A stretch of DNA of 64,000 nucleotides from Chromobacterium haemolyticum DSM 19808 (GCF_000711885.1 NZ_JONK01000004.1:277339-341338); one strand, 5' to 3'. Shown: positions 20,804 through 29,952, numbered from the stretch's first letter. The notes: generated by a model not told the origin, from the letters alone. Program-made: numbers and translations.

Positions 20804-21091
20804 TTTCCGGCGGCCATTGCTGTTGGTTTCTTCATTCCCGCCTGTTTCATTTGCGTTGGTGCGCTTTGAAATTCCTGCCACGGATGCCTTTGCGACGGCT
20901 GGTGATCGCATGTCGAATATGATATAAGCATTTTATCGGCGGGCGTGCTGAATGAGCGGCCCTACCGGTGCCGACGACGACTTGAGAATGCGCCTGGGCT
21001 GAAATATATTGTGAACGTCTGTTATGACGAATGGACATGACGGTCTAGGCTGTCATCTAATGGAAAGCTACAGCAATTGTAGAGAGCGAAC

Positions 21092-21844
21092 ATGCTATCC
21101 AATTCCGTTGCTACTTTCAGCCTGTATTCGGATTTATATGCCCGGTTTCGTCCGGCTTATCCAGAGGCCTTGTATCAGTGGTTGTTGCCGCAGTGCTTCG
21201 AGCGTGAACGGGCCTGGGACTGCGCAACCGGCAACGGCCAGACCGCGGTGAGGCTGGGGGAGAGCTTTGCGCGGGTAGATGCCACCGACATCAGCTCCGC
21301 GCAACTGGGCCAAGCCGAGGCGCATAATCAAGTGTATTACCGGGAGTGTCCCGCCGAGGTCACGCCCTTTGACGACGCCGCTTTCGACTTGATCACGGTA
21401 TCGCAGGCGCTGCATTGGTTTCATTTCCCATCGTTTTGGCCGGAGGTGGTCAGGGTGCTCAAGCCGGGCGGGGTATTCGCCGCTTGGGGCTATCATCTAT
21501 GCCGGGTTTCCCCCGAGGTGGACCGCGCCGCGGCGATTTTGACTTCCATTATCGAGCCGTTTTGGTCTAGCCGCTGCCAGATTCTGTGGGACGGCTACAG
21601 TACCGCGGGTTGCCCGCTGCCTACGCTTGAAACGCCGGAGCTGGCGATTAGCTGCGATTGGACGCTGGAACAATACCTGGGTTTTCTCAACACGCTTTCC
21701 GCCAGCAAGCTGTGCAAGCAGACTTTGGGCGAGCATGTGCTGGACGATGCCTCTGGCCGCATCGCCCGGGCCTGGGGCGATGGCGGGCAAGCGCGTCAAG
21801 TGAGCATGCCGTTAAGCTTGCTGGTGGCGCGGTGCCCAGCGTAA
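21092..21844 (+). CDS. class I SAM-dependent methyltransferase
   Basis: 250 residues, ATG at 21092 with GAGAG upstream. The Rossmann motif I is the variant WDCATGNGQTAVRL (around residues 41-55). The next strand ends in VDATDISSAQLGQA, motif II is FDLITVSQALHWF, and motif III is VLKPGGVFAAWGY. It belongs to the Methyltransf_11 group, often called trans-aconitate methyltransferase-like. The acceptor cannot be read from the sequence. A copy of the dispersed repeat follows right after the stop. Confidence 0.85.
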   Translation: MLSNSVATFSLYSDLYARFRPAYPEALYQWLLPQCFERERAWDCATGNGQTAVRLGESFARVDATDISSAQLGQAEAHNQVYYRECPAEVTPFDDAAFDLITVSQALHWFHFPSFWPEVVRVLKPGGVFAAWGYHLCRVSPEVDRAAAILTSIIEPFWSSRCQILWDGYSTAGCPLPTLETPELAISCDWTLEQYLGFLNTLSASKLCKQTLGEHVLDDASGRIARAWGDGGQARQVSMPLSLLVARCPA

Positions 21845-21985
21845 AGCCGTTCATGTTTTTGCGAGCAAAAGCGAGACGAGGCGAAAACGAGCGAAAAAGC
21901 GGAGTGGTCGAGGGGTGCATGAGCATTTCGAAGGTGTACTCACCGTGTAACGCTCCACAACGCGTAGCAGATCGTAAACAGGTTT
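21845..21985. repeat. dispersed repeat element, copy B
   Basis: Shares GCGAGACGAGGCGAAAACGA, AAAAGCGGAGTG and CATGAGCATTTCGAAG with the reverse complement of copy A at 4785-4921. The right end AGATCGTAAACAGG also occurs at 8286. Its arms no longer pair along their whole length, so this copy is diverged or composite. It fills the gap between the methyltransferase and the DUF2721 gene and reaches that gene's stop codon. Confidence 0.65.
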
Positions 21986-22399
21986 TTAGCGGTGCTTGTC
22001 GTATTCCGCCTGTAGATCGGAAAGCAGGATGTTGAGCGCGTCCGACGAGCGCAGTAGCTCTATCAAGGACACGGCCAGCGAGCAGATCATGCACAGCAAG
22101 CTGATGCCGAAAGTCAGCTCCCCCCAGGCCTGCCAGCCGGTATAGACCTGAAACATCGCCACGGTACACAGGAACAGGCTGGCGATGCCCAGGCACTGCA
22201 TCCATTTGATCAAGGTGATGCGAGTGCGCAAATTGCCGATCTGGCGCAGGATTTTTGGATCCTGGCTGTCGCGGTACTCCTCATACAGATTGCGAATGAT
22301 GCCGGCTAGGCCGAGAAAACGGTTGGTATAAGCCAGCAGCAACAGGGAGATGGCGGGAAACAGCAGGGCGGGTGTGGTCAGGGTCAGCGCGGAATGCAT
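21986..22399 (-). CDS. DUF2721 family membrane protein
   Basis: 137 residues, ATG at 22399 overlapping the stop of the L,D-transpeptidase gene. Three hydrophobic segments: residues 10-30 (TPALLFPAISLLLLAY), 66-88 and 92-113. The basic/acidic stretch NRFLGLAGIIRNLYEEYRD between the first two is the DUF2721 hallmark. Function unknown. The overlap with the peptidoglycan enzyme gene suggests one transcript. Confidence 0.8.
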   Translation of the reverse strand: MHSALTLTTPALLFPAISLLLLAYTNRFLGLAGIIRNLYEEYRDSQDPKILRQIGNLRTRITLIKWMQCLGIASLFLCTVAMFQVYTGWQAWGELTFGISLLCMICSLAVSLIELLRSSDALNILLSDLQAEYDKHR

Positions 22400-23055
22400 C
22401 AGGCGTTCTCATCAATCAGGACATCAATGCCGTTGTCGGTGGCGTCGAACAGTTCGATTACGTCCGGGTTTTTCATGCGGACGCAGCCGAGGGAGCTGGG
22501 GGTGCCCCAAGGCACATGGTCCCCGGCACCGTGAATGTAAATGGCTCGATTATAGCTGTCTACCTCGCCGCCTTGGTTCTTTCCTGGCTCTTCGCCGCAA
22601 AGCCACAGGATGCGGGTGAGGATCCAGTCCTTGGTAGGATACTGTGCGTGCAGTTCCGGCGTGTATTTCCAGGGCGTCACTTTGCGGCGAAAAATAATGG
22701 TATTGGCCTCTACGCCGGCGCCGATGCGTTCGCAGACCCGATGCCAGCCGCGAGGCGTCTGATAGCTGCCGCTGGCTTCTCCCACGCCGTTGCGCGCGGT
22801 GGATACCTGGTATTCGCGCTGCAGCAGGCCCCAGCCGTCGTAATGACGCAGGGTTTGGCTGCGTACGCCAACCAGAATCCAGGGCGCGCCGTAATGGCGA
22901 GGATTGGGGCGGGTGTCCAGCAAGGGCGCGGCGCTTTGCTGGCCAGCAGCGAATGCCGCCGCCGCCAGCGGGTCCACTGTCAGGGAGGCGTCGTCTTCCA
23001 TGCCCGCGGCGAAAGCGGATGCGCTCAAGGATAGGACGAGCATCAGTCGCAGCAT
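22399..23055 (-). CDS. L,D-transpeptidase (YkuD domain), exported
   Basis: 218 residues, ATG at 23055. Residues 1-17 are a signal peptide (LRLMLVLSLSASAFAAG). The YkuD catalytic motif is IYIHGAGDHVPWGTPSSLGC followed by VRM, with the nucleophilic Cys near residue 193. Such periplasmic enzymes form 3-3 crosslinks in murein or attach proteins to it. It is four bases downstream of tadA and overlaps the DUF2721 gene, so the three form an operon. Confidence 0.9.
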   Translation of the reverse strand: MLRLMLVLSLSASAFAAGMEDDASLTVDPLAAAAFAAGQQSAAPLLDTRPNPRHYGAPWILVGVRSQTLRHYDGWGLLQREYQVSTARNGVGEASGSYQTPRGWHRVCERIGAGVEANTIIFRRKVTPWKYTPELHAQYPTKDWILTRILWLCGEEPGKNQGGEVDSYNRAIYIHGAGDHVPWGTPSSLGCVRMKNPDVIELFDATDNGIDVLIDENA

Positions 23056-23059
23056 GGCA

Positions 23060-23857
<798 letters not shown>

Positions 23858-23898
23858 TCACGGCCGATAGAATGTCATAACCATAGGTTTTTTCTTAT

Positions 23899-24876
23899 AT
23901 GCCCGTGATAAAGCCCTATTCCGCCTCCTATACGCCGTCCCAACCCAAGTCATCGGCCGGCCGCGCCGCGGCAGCTTCTTTCGCCGAATCCGCTGCGGCC
24001 CAGGCGGCCTCCCCTACAGCTTCCTTGCCGGCCAGTCCGGCGCAACAGGCGCGTCAGCAGCTGCAATCTTCTTTGCAGCAAAGCTTGGGTAAATTCATGC
24101 AGCAACTGAAAGTGACTTTGCGGCCATTGCCCAAGCGTTCGCCCGAAGTGGATGGCATGCAAAAGGAGATGTTGAAGAAGAAGGTGGACATGCTGCTGAA
24201 GATGGCGCAGATGGCGGGCCGAGACAAGGCCAGCCTGAAAGCGCTGGCGGGGGAACTGGCCCGCGCGGTCAAGGAGTTGAAACAGTTAGTGGCCAGCATG
24301 ACGCAAAACGCAGCCGATTCCATGATGTCGGTGAGCGTAGGCGGCGACGCGGAGGCGGCAAGCGCGGCCGCCTCGGATGCGGCGGTGCCCGAACCGGCGG
24401 ATGCCGGCGGAGACGCGTCCGGCGCCGCGGCCCAGGTTCAGGCTCAAGCCGCCGCAGCCGAGGATGAGACGCGGCAGGCTAAGGACGGGGCGGGGGAAGC
24501 GTCCTCGGCCGCCGGCGCGCGAGGCGACGAGGCTGCCGCCAACGGCGACAAAAACGCAGGGGGCGTGGCTCGCGACGATGGCGCCGCGCCGCGGACGGGG
24601 GGCGGTAATCCGCTTTCCGGCGGCAATCCGGTGGCGGGAGACCCGGTGATCCAGGACATCATGATGAAGCTGAAGCAGCTGCAAAACTGGCTCAAGCAGC
24701 AGACGCGCCAGCTGCAAGCGGATCAGGAACTCCGGAAGATGATCAAGGAGATGGACAAGGACATGGTGGGCATCGAGAAGATGCTGGCGACTGGAGAAAT
24801 AGCGGAGAACGGAGAGATGGACGTTCAGGTCCACGTTGAGGCGGAGGCCGGCGCGGGCGTGAACGTCCAGGCTTGA
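23899..24876 (+). CDS. Ala-rich protein with two helical ends and a disordered middle, unknown function
   Basis: 325 residues, ATG at 23899. Three parts are visible: an Ala/Ser/Pro-rich start (1-45); a Lys/Met/Leu-rich helical block (50-140, for example MQKEMLKKKVDMLLKMAQMA); and a long Ala/Gly/Asp low-complexity stretch (145-255). Another helical, probably coiled-coil block follows (KLKQLQNWLKQQTRQLQADQ, about 260-300). No signal peptide or enzyme motif. It is divergent from tadA. Composition bias is strong, but the GC-rich codon use matches the neighbours. Confidence 0.65.
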   Translation: MPVIKPYSASYTPSQPKSSAGRAAAASFAESAAAQAASPTASLPASPAQQARQQLQSSLQQSLGKFMQQLKVTLRPLPKRSPEVDGMQKEMLKKKVDMLLKMAQMAGRDKASLKALAGELARAVKELKQLVASMTQNAADSMMSVSVGGDAEAASAAASDAAVPEPADAGGDASGAAAQVQAQAAAAEDETRQAKDGAGEASSAAGARGDEAAANGDKNAGGVARDDGAAPRTGGGNPLSGGNPVAGDPVIQDIMMKLKQLQNWLKQQTRQLQADQELRKMIKEMDKDMVGIEKMLATGEIAENGEMDVQVHVEAEAGAGVNVQA

Positions 24877-25158
24877 TCAGCGGCTGCGCCAGAGCCGGCG
24901 TCCCAGTTGCCATAGCGCCCATAGCCGCGCGCCGGTGCCAAGCCAGGATTGCAGTCGTCCGCCGGGCGGCAGCAGGCTGCCGAGCGTGGCCAGAATCTTG
25001 CCGAGGCCGCGCTGCCGGCTCCAGGCCTTCAAACCTTCCCCGGCGGCGCCTAGAGGATGGCGCCGCAGAGTATCCAACTCCAGGCGCAGTTTGACTCTGA
25101 GCGCTTCGCCCTTCATCACCAGCAACTGTTTCTTGATGGCGCGGTCCCTTGGGTTCAC
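24877..25158 (-). CDS. YqjK-like basic protein
   Basis: 93 residues, ATG at 25158, overlapping the stop of the YqjE-like gene (ATGA type). About one fifth of residues are Arg/Lys, with Trp near the end (RLWALWQLGRRLWRSR). Position and composition match YqjK, the third member of the yqjD-yqjE-yqjK set of enterobacteria. Function unknown. Confidence 0.6.
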   Translation of the reverse strand: MNPRDRAIKKQLLVMKGEALRVKLRLELDTLRRHPLGAAGEGLKAWSRQRGLGKILATLGSLLPPGGRLQSWLGTGARLWALWQLGRRLWRSR

Positions 25159-25544
25159 GGAGCGTCTCCTCCACCCAGAGCTGCCCAGTCCTTGCGCACT
25201 TCTTCCAAGGTGGTGGCGAAGGCCGGTCCTTGGTCGCGAAGACGTCGGCGCAAGCTGAAGCCCAGCCAGGCGCCGGCGCCGCAGAACGACAGTGCGCAGA
25301 CGGTGAGGACCCAGGCGCGCAGAGTCGGCGGAGTCAGCGTCCAGACCAGCAGCAGCCCAGCCGTCAGGCCTACGGCGATGAGAATCAGCGCCAGCATGCC
25401 GGTGAACAGGCTGCCGATGATGTCGTCTTTCAGTTCCTGGGCTTCAAGCGACAGCAACTCCGCTCGGGTCAGCAGCAGGGAAGCCACCCCGCCGGCGAAG
25501 GAGCGCAGGCTGCCGGGACGGGGTGGGGATGGGCGTTGCGGCAT
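25155..25544 (-). CDS. YqjE-type membrane protein (holin superfamily III)
   Basis: 129 residues, ATG at 25544, three bases after the YqjD-like stop. Two membrane helices: residues 47-70 (GSLFTGMLALILIAVGLTAG) and 80-104. The amphipathic LLLTRAELLSLEAQELKDD before them is typical of the family. It sits in the inner membrane; the physiological role is not settled. Confidence 0.78.
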   Translation of the reverse strand: MPQRPSPPRPGSLRSFAGGVASLLLTRAELLSLEAQELKDDIIGSLFTGMLALILIAVGLTAGLLLVWTLTPPTLRAWVLTVCALSFCGAGAWLGFSLRRRLRDQGPAFATTLEEVRKDWAALGGGDAP

Positions 25545-25547
25545 GCC

Positions 25548-25865
25548 TTAGCGGCGGGAAACCAGCATGCCCAGCAGGAAGGCGACGCCAGCGGCGATGC
25601 CGATCGATTTCCAAGGGTTTTCATGCACGTATTGATCTGTCGCCTTGGCGGCGACCTTGGCCTTGCCGACCACCACTTGTTCGGCATCCAGCAACTTGGC
25701 CTTGGCCACTTTCAGTTTTTCGCTGACGCGCTGGCGGATTTCCTTGCTTTTCTGGCTGCCGTCGTCCAGCGAGGCGTCGATCAGCTCTTCGGTGCTGACC
25801 AGAACCTGGCGCACGTCATCCAGTAATTGTTCTTTTTCCTTGGCGATTGCAGCGGCATTGGACAT
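25548..25865 (-). CDS. DUF883 family protein (YqjD/ElaB-like)
   Basis: 105 residues from the ATG at 25865 (MSNAAAIAKEKEQLLDDV) with AGGAGA upstream; the frame further up is not family-like. A long soluble helix is followed by one C-terminal membrane segment (SIGIAAGVAFLLGMLVSRR), the tail-anchored layout of YqjD/ElaB. The E. coli homologues bind ribosomes at the inner membrane in stationary phase. First gene of the YqjD-E-K-like run. Confidence 0.85.
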   Translation of the reverse strand: MSNAAAIAKEKEQLLDDVRQVLVSTEELIDASLDDGSQKSKEIRQRVSEKLKVAKAKLLDAEQVVVGKAKVAAKATDQYVHENPWKSIGIAAGVAFLLGMLVSRR

Positions 25866-26001
25866 AAAGATCTCCTGGTGAAAATGAATGGGAACTCCGC
25901 GATGGCACGGCTCTCGCGGCGCAGCAATCAAGCTGACTACCATCAACCTATCAGGCTGGGCCAGTGACGTCAAACACTGGATTTGACCGATTTCGACTGC
26001 G

Positions 26002-27309
26002 TCAAATCCGGCTATAGGCTGCGTTTTCCCAATGTGGAACGCTAGGCGCGCGGAAGCGGCTGGCCGCGAACAGGCCGACGCCGCCCATGGCCAGGCCGAA
26101 CCAGGCGGAGACCCAGGGGCTCCAGGGTGCGGCGGCGATCAGCAGCAGCGGCGCGGCGCTGGCCCATAGCGAATAGGCGATGTTGTAGGTGACGGCGATG
26201 CCGGACACGCGGATATCCGCGGGGAACAGGCTGATCATCGCCGAAGGCACCACGCCGACGATGCCGCAGCATAAGCCGGCGATGGCGTAGGCGACGCCGG
26301 GCCAGCGCCAGCCGCCGATCAGGCTGGCGTAGAGCAGGCCAACGCCCACGGGTAGCAACAGACTGTAGAGGATCAGGCTGTGCAAAGGGCCGACACGGTC
26401 TGTAACGCGGCCGGCGATCACGCAGCCGATGTTCAGAAACACGATGCCGAGGCTGCCTAGCGCGAAGGCATCCTTGGCCGACCAGGCGAAGTGTTGCTGC
26501 AGCAAGGTGGGCGTTACCACGACCGGGATTATTACAGCGGAGGTCAGCACGCAGGTCAGCAGCGCGGCCGGCAGCAGTGTGCTCCGGTGAGAGCGCAGCA
26601 CTTCCAGCAGCGGGTAGGCGCGTTCCTGGCGCTGAGAGCGCAGGGACAGGAATACCGGTGTTTCATTCAGCCAGCGGCGCAGCCAGACGCCGAACAGGCC
26701 CAGCGGGCCGCCGAGCAAGAACGGAATGCGCCAAGCGTAATCCTGCATTTGCTGCGGGCTGAAGATTTCGGCCAGCAGGGTGGCGGTGAGCGCGCCCAGC
26801 AGGTAGCCCATGGTCAGGCCGGCCTGAAGCAGGCCCAACGCGTAGCCGCGGTGGCGGGCCGGAGCGTGCTCGGCGACAAAAGTCCAGGCGCTGGGCACTT
26901 CGCCGCCCACCGCCGCGCCTTGCAGCAGCCGCAGGCATAAGAGCAGCAGCGGCGCGAGATAACCGATCTGGGCGTAGGTGGGTAATAGACCGATCAGCAG
27001 ACAGGGGCCGGCCATCATCAGCATGCTGAGGCTGAACATCCGTTTGCGGCCCAGGCGGTCCGCAAAGTGGGCCATCAGCATGCCGCCCAGCGGACGAGCC
27101 AGATAGCCGGTGGCGAAAATGCCGAAGGTTTGCAGCAAGCGCAGCCATTCCGGCATTTGCGGCGGGAAGAACAGGTGGCTGAGCGTGGCGGCGAAGAAGG
27201 CAAAGACGATGAAGTCGTAGATTTCGAGCGCGCCACCCAATGCGGCCAGTCCCAGGGTGCGGTAGTCGGTGCGTGAAAGTGCGGCGGCAGGCGTGGAGAT
27301 GGCGTTCAT
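26002..27309 (-). CDS. MFS transporter, metabolite:H+ symporter (MHS) type
   Basis: 435 residues, ATG at 27309, with 12 predicted membrane segments. LGGALEIYDFIVFAFFA at the first segment, GRPLGG-like YLARPLGGMLMAHFADRLG in loop 2-3 and RLLQGAAVGGEVPSAWTFVA in segment 5 are signatures of the ProP/KgtP/ShiA branch. The substrate is probably a carboxylate or betaine but cannot be read. It is the last complete core gene before the prophage. Confidence 0.85.
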   Translation of the reverse strand: MNAISTPAAALSRTDYRTLGLAALGGALEIYDFIVFAFFAATLSHLFFPPQMPEWLRLLQTFGIFATGYLARPLGGMLMAHFADRLGRKRMFSLSMLMMAGPCLLIGLLPTYAQIGYLAPLLLLCLRLLQGAAVGGEVPSAWTFVAEHAPARHRGYALGLLQAGLTMGYLLGALTATLLAEIFSPQQMQDYAWRIPFLLGGPLGLFGVWLRRWLNETPVFLSLRSQRQERAYPLLEVLRSHRSTLLPAALLTCVLTSAVIIPVVVTPTLLQQHFAWSAKDAFALGSLGIVFLNIGCVIAGRVTDRVGPLHSLILYSLLLPVGVGLLYASLIGGWRWPGVAYAIAGLCCGIVGVVPSAMISLFPADIRVSGIAVTYNIAYSLWASAAPLLLIAAAPWSPWVSAWFGLAMGGVGLFAASRFRAPSVPHWENAAYSRI

Positions 27310-27510
27310 GAGGGTTCGGGGGCGACGGCGGAGGAGGGGCTGGGGTCGGATTCAATGCACGCCGACAGTGGCTAGTCGGGGGGCTCGGATCTGCTTAAGG
27401 CAATGCGAATATGGTGATATGGCAAACATGCCGCCAGTTTAGCGCGTGTCGGGAAATGTGGCGATAGTCAATTGCATTTTAACGGCATAAATGACACCGG
27501 ACATGGACAA

Positions 27511-27540
27511 GAAAAAACCCCGGCGCTGGGCCGGGGTTGA
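27511..27540 (-). terminator. intrinsic terminator, apparently that of guaA
   Basis: On the minus strand AACCCCGGC pairs with GCCGGGGTT and runs into TTTTTTC. It lies just beyond the guaA tail fragment, so it is probably the gene's native terminator left outside the prophage. Confidence 0.85.
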
Positions 27541-27551
27541 TAGAAAGGCGC

Positions 27552-27569
27552 TTATTCCCACTCAATTGT
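27552..27569 (-). other. prophage attachment site in the 3' end of guaA (attL)
   Basis: On the minus strand the bases read ACA ATT GAG TGG GAA TAA, i.e. T-I-E-W-E-stop, the conserved end of GMP synthase. Upstream the frame reads QF and leaves the guaA pattern, so only this end is chromosomal. It is followed by a terminator. Such a fragment is what integration into the 3' end of guaA leaves at the distal junction. The partner site and full guaA should lie beyond base 64,000. Confidence 0.8.
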
Positions 27570-27626
27570 GAATTGAAGGGCTGTAATCATTGCTGGGTAA
27601 TGATTGTCGGTAGGTTTGAAAATAAC

Positions 27627-27648
27627 TATACCGTCAAATATACCGTCA
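27627..27648. repeat. tandem 10-bp repeats near attL
   Basis: TATACCGTCA occurs at 27627-27636 and again at 27639-27648, a 12-base step, about 60 bases inside the attachment core. Arm-type integrase binding sites have this size and placement, but the integrase is not available to compare. Confidence 0.4.
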
Positions 27649-27665
27649 CCAAAGAAATGTACCTA

Positions 27666-28046
27666 TCAATATGGCTTGGCCGGCCTGCCACCCATCGCCT
27701 CATGATACCTCTCTTTTATCGCAGCTTGCAGCAATGGCACCTCAGCCATTTTCAGCTGACCTGGCAATCCAAGTCCGCGATATCTCTCCAGCAATCTATC
27801 CGTCTCACCAATCAGCATCAGCATCCACGTCGCCAACTCAAGCTGCCGCCCATCGGCAGGGAACAGGTCGCCGGCCAGAGGCTCAACGCCACGAAACGAC
27901 GCGACGATCCGCGCACCTTGCCTGAGCGTCAGCGCCTTACTCCGGCACAGGTGGTCAAACGCGATTGCCGCGCGCTCAAGGATCTCTTCGGGGGGCATGC
28001 TGGAATCCGGTTGTGGCCAGATTCCAGCATAGACATCACTCGGCAC
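27666..28046 (-). CDS. phage protein of unknown function at the end of the lysis module
   Basis: 126 residues from a GTG at 28046 that overlaps the Rz stop; an ATG at 27998 (MPPEEILERAAIAFDHL) would give 110. Predicted mostly helical and soluble, with no signal peptide. It is the last gene before the attachment site and is translationally coupled to the spanin genes. No family recognised. Confidence 0.6.
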   Translation of the reverse strand: MPSDVYAGIWPQPDSSMPPEEILERAAIAFDHLCRSKALTLRQGARIVASFRGVEPLAGDLFPADGRQLELATWMLMLIGETDRLLERYRGLGLPGQLKMAEVPLLQAAIKERYHEAMGGRPAKPY

Positions 28047-28533
28047 GGTCGGCGGCCAGGATCACCTGGCAGGCGCCGAGTCCTTTTGCAGCTTTGTCGG
28101 AGTCGCTGGCGATTGAGTACTGCTCAATCCCAAATCGCTCAAGAGCAGCTGCAAGTTTTTCTCGCTGCGCTCCAGAAAATTCGGCGCTTGCTTCTCCATT
28201 ACGCTGGCCGGCGCCGGCGGAAGCTTCGGGCAGATTGCCTCCGGCGGCGCGCTGGTCGCGCAGCCGGAGCTGAGCGCGCAGACGAGCAATAGAGCCCTGC
28301 AATTCAACTTTTCCATTCTCCAATCCCTCCTGATATGCGGCCGCGGCGGATGCGTCGCTCTTGGCCGTGCTCTGTTCCTTTGCCCGTGCTGCTTTCTCCG
28401 CAACAACTACCGTTTCAGCAGCCGCTGCGCGCTGGCTCGCCGCGTCACGCTCAGCAACGACCGCGCGATAGTGCCAGCCGGCAGCTGCAACGGCCGCCAG
28501 CACAATGCAGGCGATGATCAGTCTCAAGTTCAT
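28036..28533 (-). CDS. Rz-like inner-membrane spanin
   Basis: 165 residues, ATG at 28533. One N-terminal membrane helix (LIIACIVLAAVAAAGWHY, residues 4-21) is followed by a long Ala/Glu/Lys coiled coil. The start is two bases from the endolysin stop. Together with the embedded Rz1 it should fuse inner and outer membranes in the last step of lysis. The architecture and overlapping partner, more than sequence similarity, support the call. Confidence 0.85.
   Translation of the reverse strand: MNLRLIIACIVLAAVAAAGWHYRAVVAERDAASQRAAAAETVVVAEKAARAKEQSTAKSDASAAAAYQEGLENGKVELQGSIARLRAQLRLRDQRAAGGNLPEASAGAGQRNGEASAEFSGAQREKLAAALERFGIEQYSIASDSDKAAKGLGACQVILAADRAE
28062..28316 (-). CDS. Rz1-like outer-membrane spanin lipoprotein, nested in Rz
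   Basis: 84 residues, ATG at 28316, entirely inside the Rz gene in another frame. Signal peptide with lipobox LSSGC (Cys near residue 19), then a Pro-rich stretch (PPEAICPKLPPAPAS). This is the classic Rz1 layout: an outer-membrane lipoprotein that reaches across the periplasm to Rz. Confidence 0.85.
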   Translation of the reverse strand: MEKLNCRALLLVCALSSGCATSAPPEAICPKLPPAPASVMEKQAPNFLERSEKNLQLLLSDLGLSSTQSPATPTKLQKDSAPAR

Positions 28534-28534
28534 C

Positions 28535-28966
28535 TCATTTCCCCAGAAACAGTGCTTGCTCAGCGGCGCGGCGCCGGGTGAGGCCTGGCAGTTCCTTGCC
28601 GCCTGCCTTGTTCCAGCGCGGGAACTGGGCGGCCGCGCCGGCGTAGTCGCCAGCGTTGAGCAGTCGCAGCAGCGTAGAGCCTTGCAGCGCGCCAAGACCC
28701 AGGTTGAAGCTGAAGCAGACCAACGCATCGAACTGGTTCTGGTTCAGTGGCACCTGAACCAGCCGGGTGACGCCGCTTTCAAAGCGGTTCAGGTCGCGCG
28801 CCAGCAGCGCGTCGGCCTGGGCCTGGGTGATGACCATGCCCGGCGTTACGTCCGGCCCAGTGTGGCCGTAGCCGATGGTCCAGATGCCCACCGAGTCCTG
28901 GTAGGCCTTGAGGCGTAGACCTTCAAAGCCTTGGATCAGCTTGATACCGTTGGCAGATGTTTTCAT
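28535..28966 (-). CDS. phage endolysin, T4-type lysozyme (GH24)
   Basis: 143 residues, ATG at 28966. The catalytic triad pattern E-8x-D-5x-T is present as E15, D24 and T30 within GFEGLRLKAYQDSVGIWTIG, followed by YGHTGPDV. The first residues are not hydrophobic, so there is no signal-anchor; export would need the holin. It cleaves MurNAc-GlcNAc bonds in murein. Confidence 0.93.
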   Translation of the reverse strand: MKTSANGIKLIQGFEGLRLKAYQDSVGIWTIGYGHTGPDVTPGMVITQAQADALLARDLNRFESGVTRLVQVPLNQNQFDALVCFSFNLGLGALQGSTLLRLLNAGDYAGAAAQFPRWNKAGGKELPGLTRRRAAEQALFLGK

Positions 28967-29175
28967 TGCGGCTTCGCCCCCATCTTCTTGCCCAGGCCCA
29001 GGCCTGCGATCAGCGCTCCGGCGCCGATACCGTAGCCCTGCAGATCAAACGGCTTTCCTTTGACAGTGCAGTAGATCTGCAAGCCAAGACCGATGACGGT
29101 TGCGATGCCGCCCCAGATGTAGGCCGGTTCCAACTGACCGTTATCGTCTGTGATCGCTTCAAGCAGCTTTGACAT
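28963..29175 (-). CDS. probable holin
   Basis: 70 residues from the ATG at 29175 (MSKLLEAITDDNG). Two hydrophobic segments (YIWGGIATVIGLGLQIYC and YGIGAGALIAGLGLG) and a basic C-terminus (GKKMGAKPQ). It overlaps the endolysin start by four bases, the standard holin position. Called by size, topology and context. Confidence 0.75.
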   Translation of the reverse strand: MSKLLEAITDDNGQLEPAYIWGGIATVIGLGLQIYCTVKGKPFDLQGYGIGAGALIAGLGLGKKMGAKPQ

Positions 29176-29896
29176 GGGTAACCTCATGAGTGGAAATAGT
29201 GGAAATAGAGGCGGCTCGGTGCTGGGCCTCAAGAACATCTGGAGAGAAAACGAATCCATCGACGAAGGGGAAGGCCTGCAGGAGGAAGATCGGGCCGGTG
29301 ACTTCATGCGCGCCATGGTTTTTGCCGCGGTGCAGGTTCTCGTGCAGCCAGATCATTGCCTGCGGGCTGTCGACGAATGTTTCCGGATTGGACGGATCGA
29401 ATGCCTCAAAGTCAAAGCCGCGCCACTTGAAGAACAGGATGATCCAGTAGATCAAGAAGCCTTCGACCGGCGCCATTTCGCCGGTGGGTAGCCACGTGTA
29501 AGGATCGCGCACGGGAAATTCTTTGACGGTACCGAGGGCAATGCCTTTCACCGTGCACCAGTCGACGGCATTCTGAAATGCCCACTCCAAAAACCCGTGA
29601 TGGGCCTCCAGCTTCACCCTTTGGCCAGTCAGAGCGCATCGCACGCCAGCAGCTTTTCCTTCGCGCTTGGTTTTGATAAATGTGGGCGACTCGGTGCGGC
29701 CGTCATGGTCTGGGTAGTAGAAATCCTCATGCACGGCGTCGGTATGTTCATGCTCATTTGCCGGCGCGGCGATGCGATTTGCAAGCTCAACCATGCGCTG
29801 GTGCTGTGGTGATACGGCAGGCATAGTCTGCATTGCCTCGCCGACGCAGCGGCTGCATGCTTTTTCGATGTCTAGACCGTGGCGGCATTTTTCCAT
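29159..29896 (-). CDS. phage protein with Cys/His motifs, unknown function
   Basis: 245 residues from the ATG at 29896; an ATG at 29911 adds five. The N-terminus has a Cys-His cluster (CRHGLDIEKACSRC). Around residue 85 VRCALTGQRVKLEAHH resembles the core of an HNH nuclease, but the later Asn/His part is not clear. The C-terminal half is aromatic-rich (WIILFFKWRGFDFEAFDP). It overlaps the holin gene by 17 bases and follows a strong terminator, so it may head the lysis transcript. Confidence 0.6.
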   Translation of the reverse strand: MEKCRHGLDIEKACSRCVGEAMQTMPAVSPQHQRMVELANRIAAPANEHEHTDAVHEDFYYPDHDGRTESPTFIKTKREGKAAGVRCALTGQRVKLEAHHGFLEWAFQNAVDWCTVKGIALGTVKEFPVRDPYTWLPTGEMAPVEGFLIYWIILFFKWRGFDFEAFDPSNPETFVDSPQAMIWLHENLHRGKNHGAHEVTGPIFLLQAFPFVDGFVFSPDVLEAQHRAASISTISTHEVTHVKAA

Positions 29897-29913
29897 GCTG
29901 TGGCTCCACAAAT

Positions 29914-29945
29914 AAAAAAACCGCCAGAAGGCGGTTTTAAGTGAC
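29914..29945 (-). terminator. intrinsic terminator upstream of the lysis genes
   Basis: On the minus strand AAAACCGCC pairs with GGCGGTTTT around TTCT and runs into seven T residues. Confidence 0.85.
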
Positions 29946-29952
29946 GAATGAT

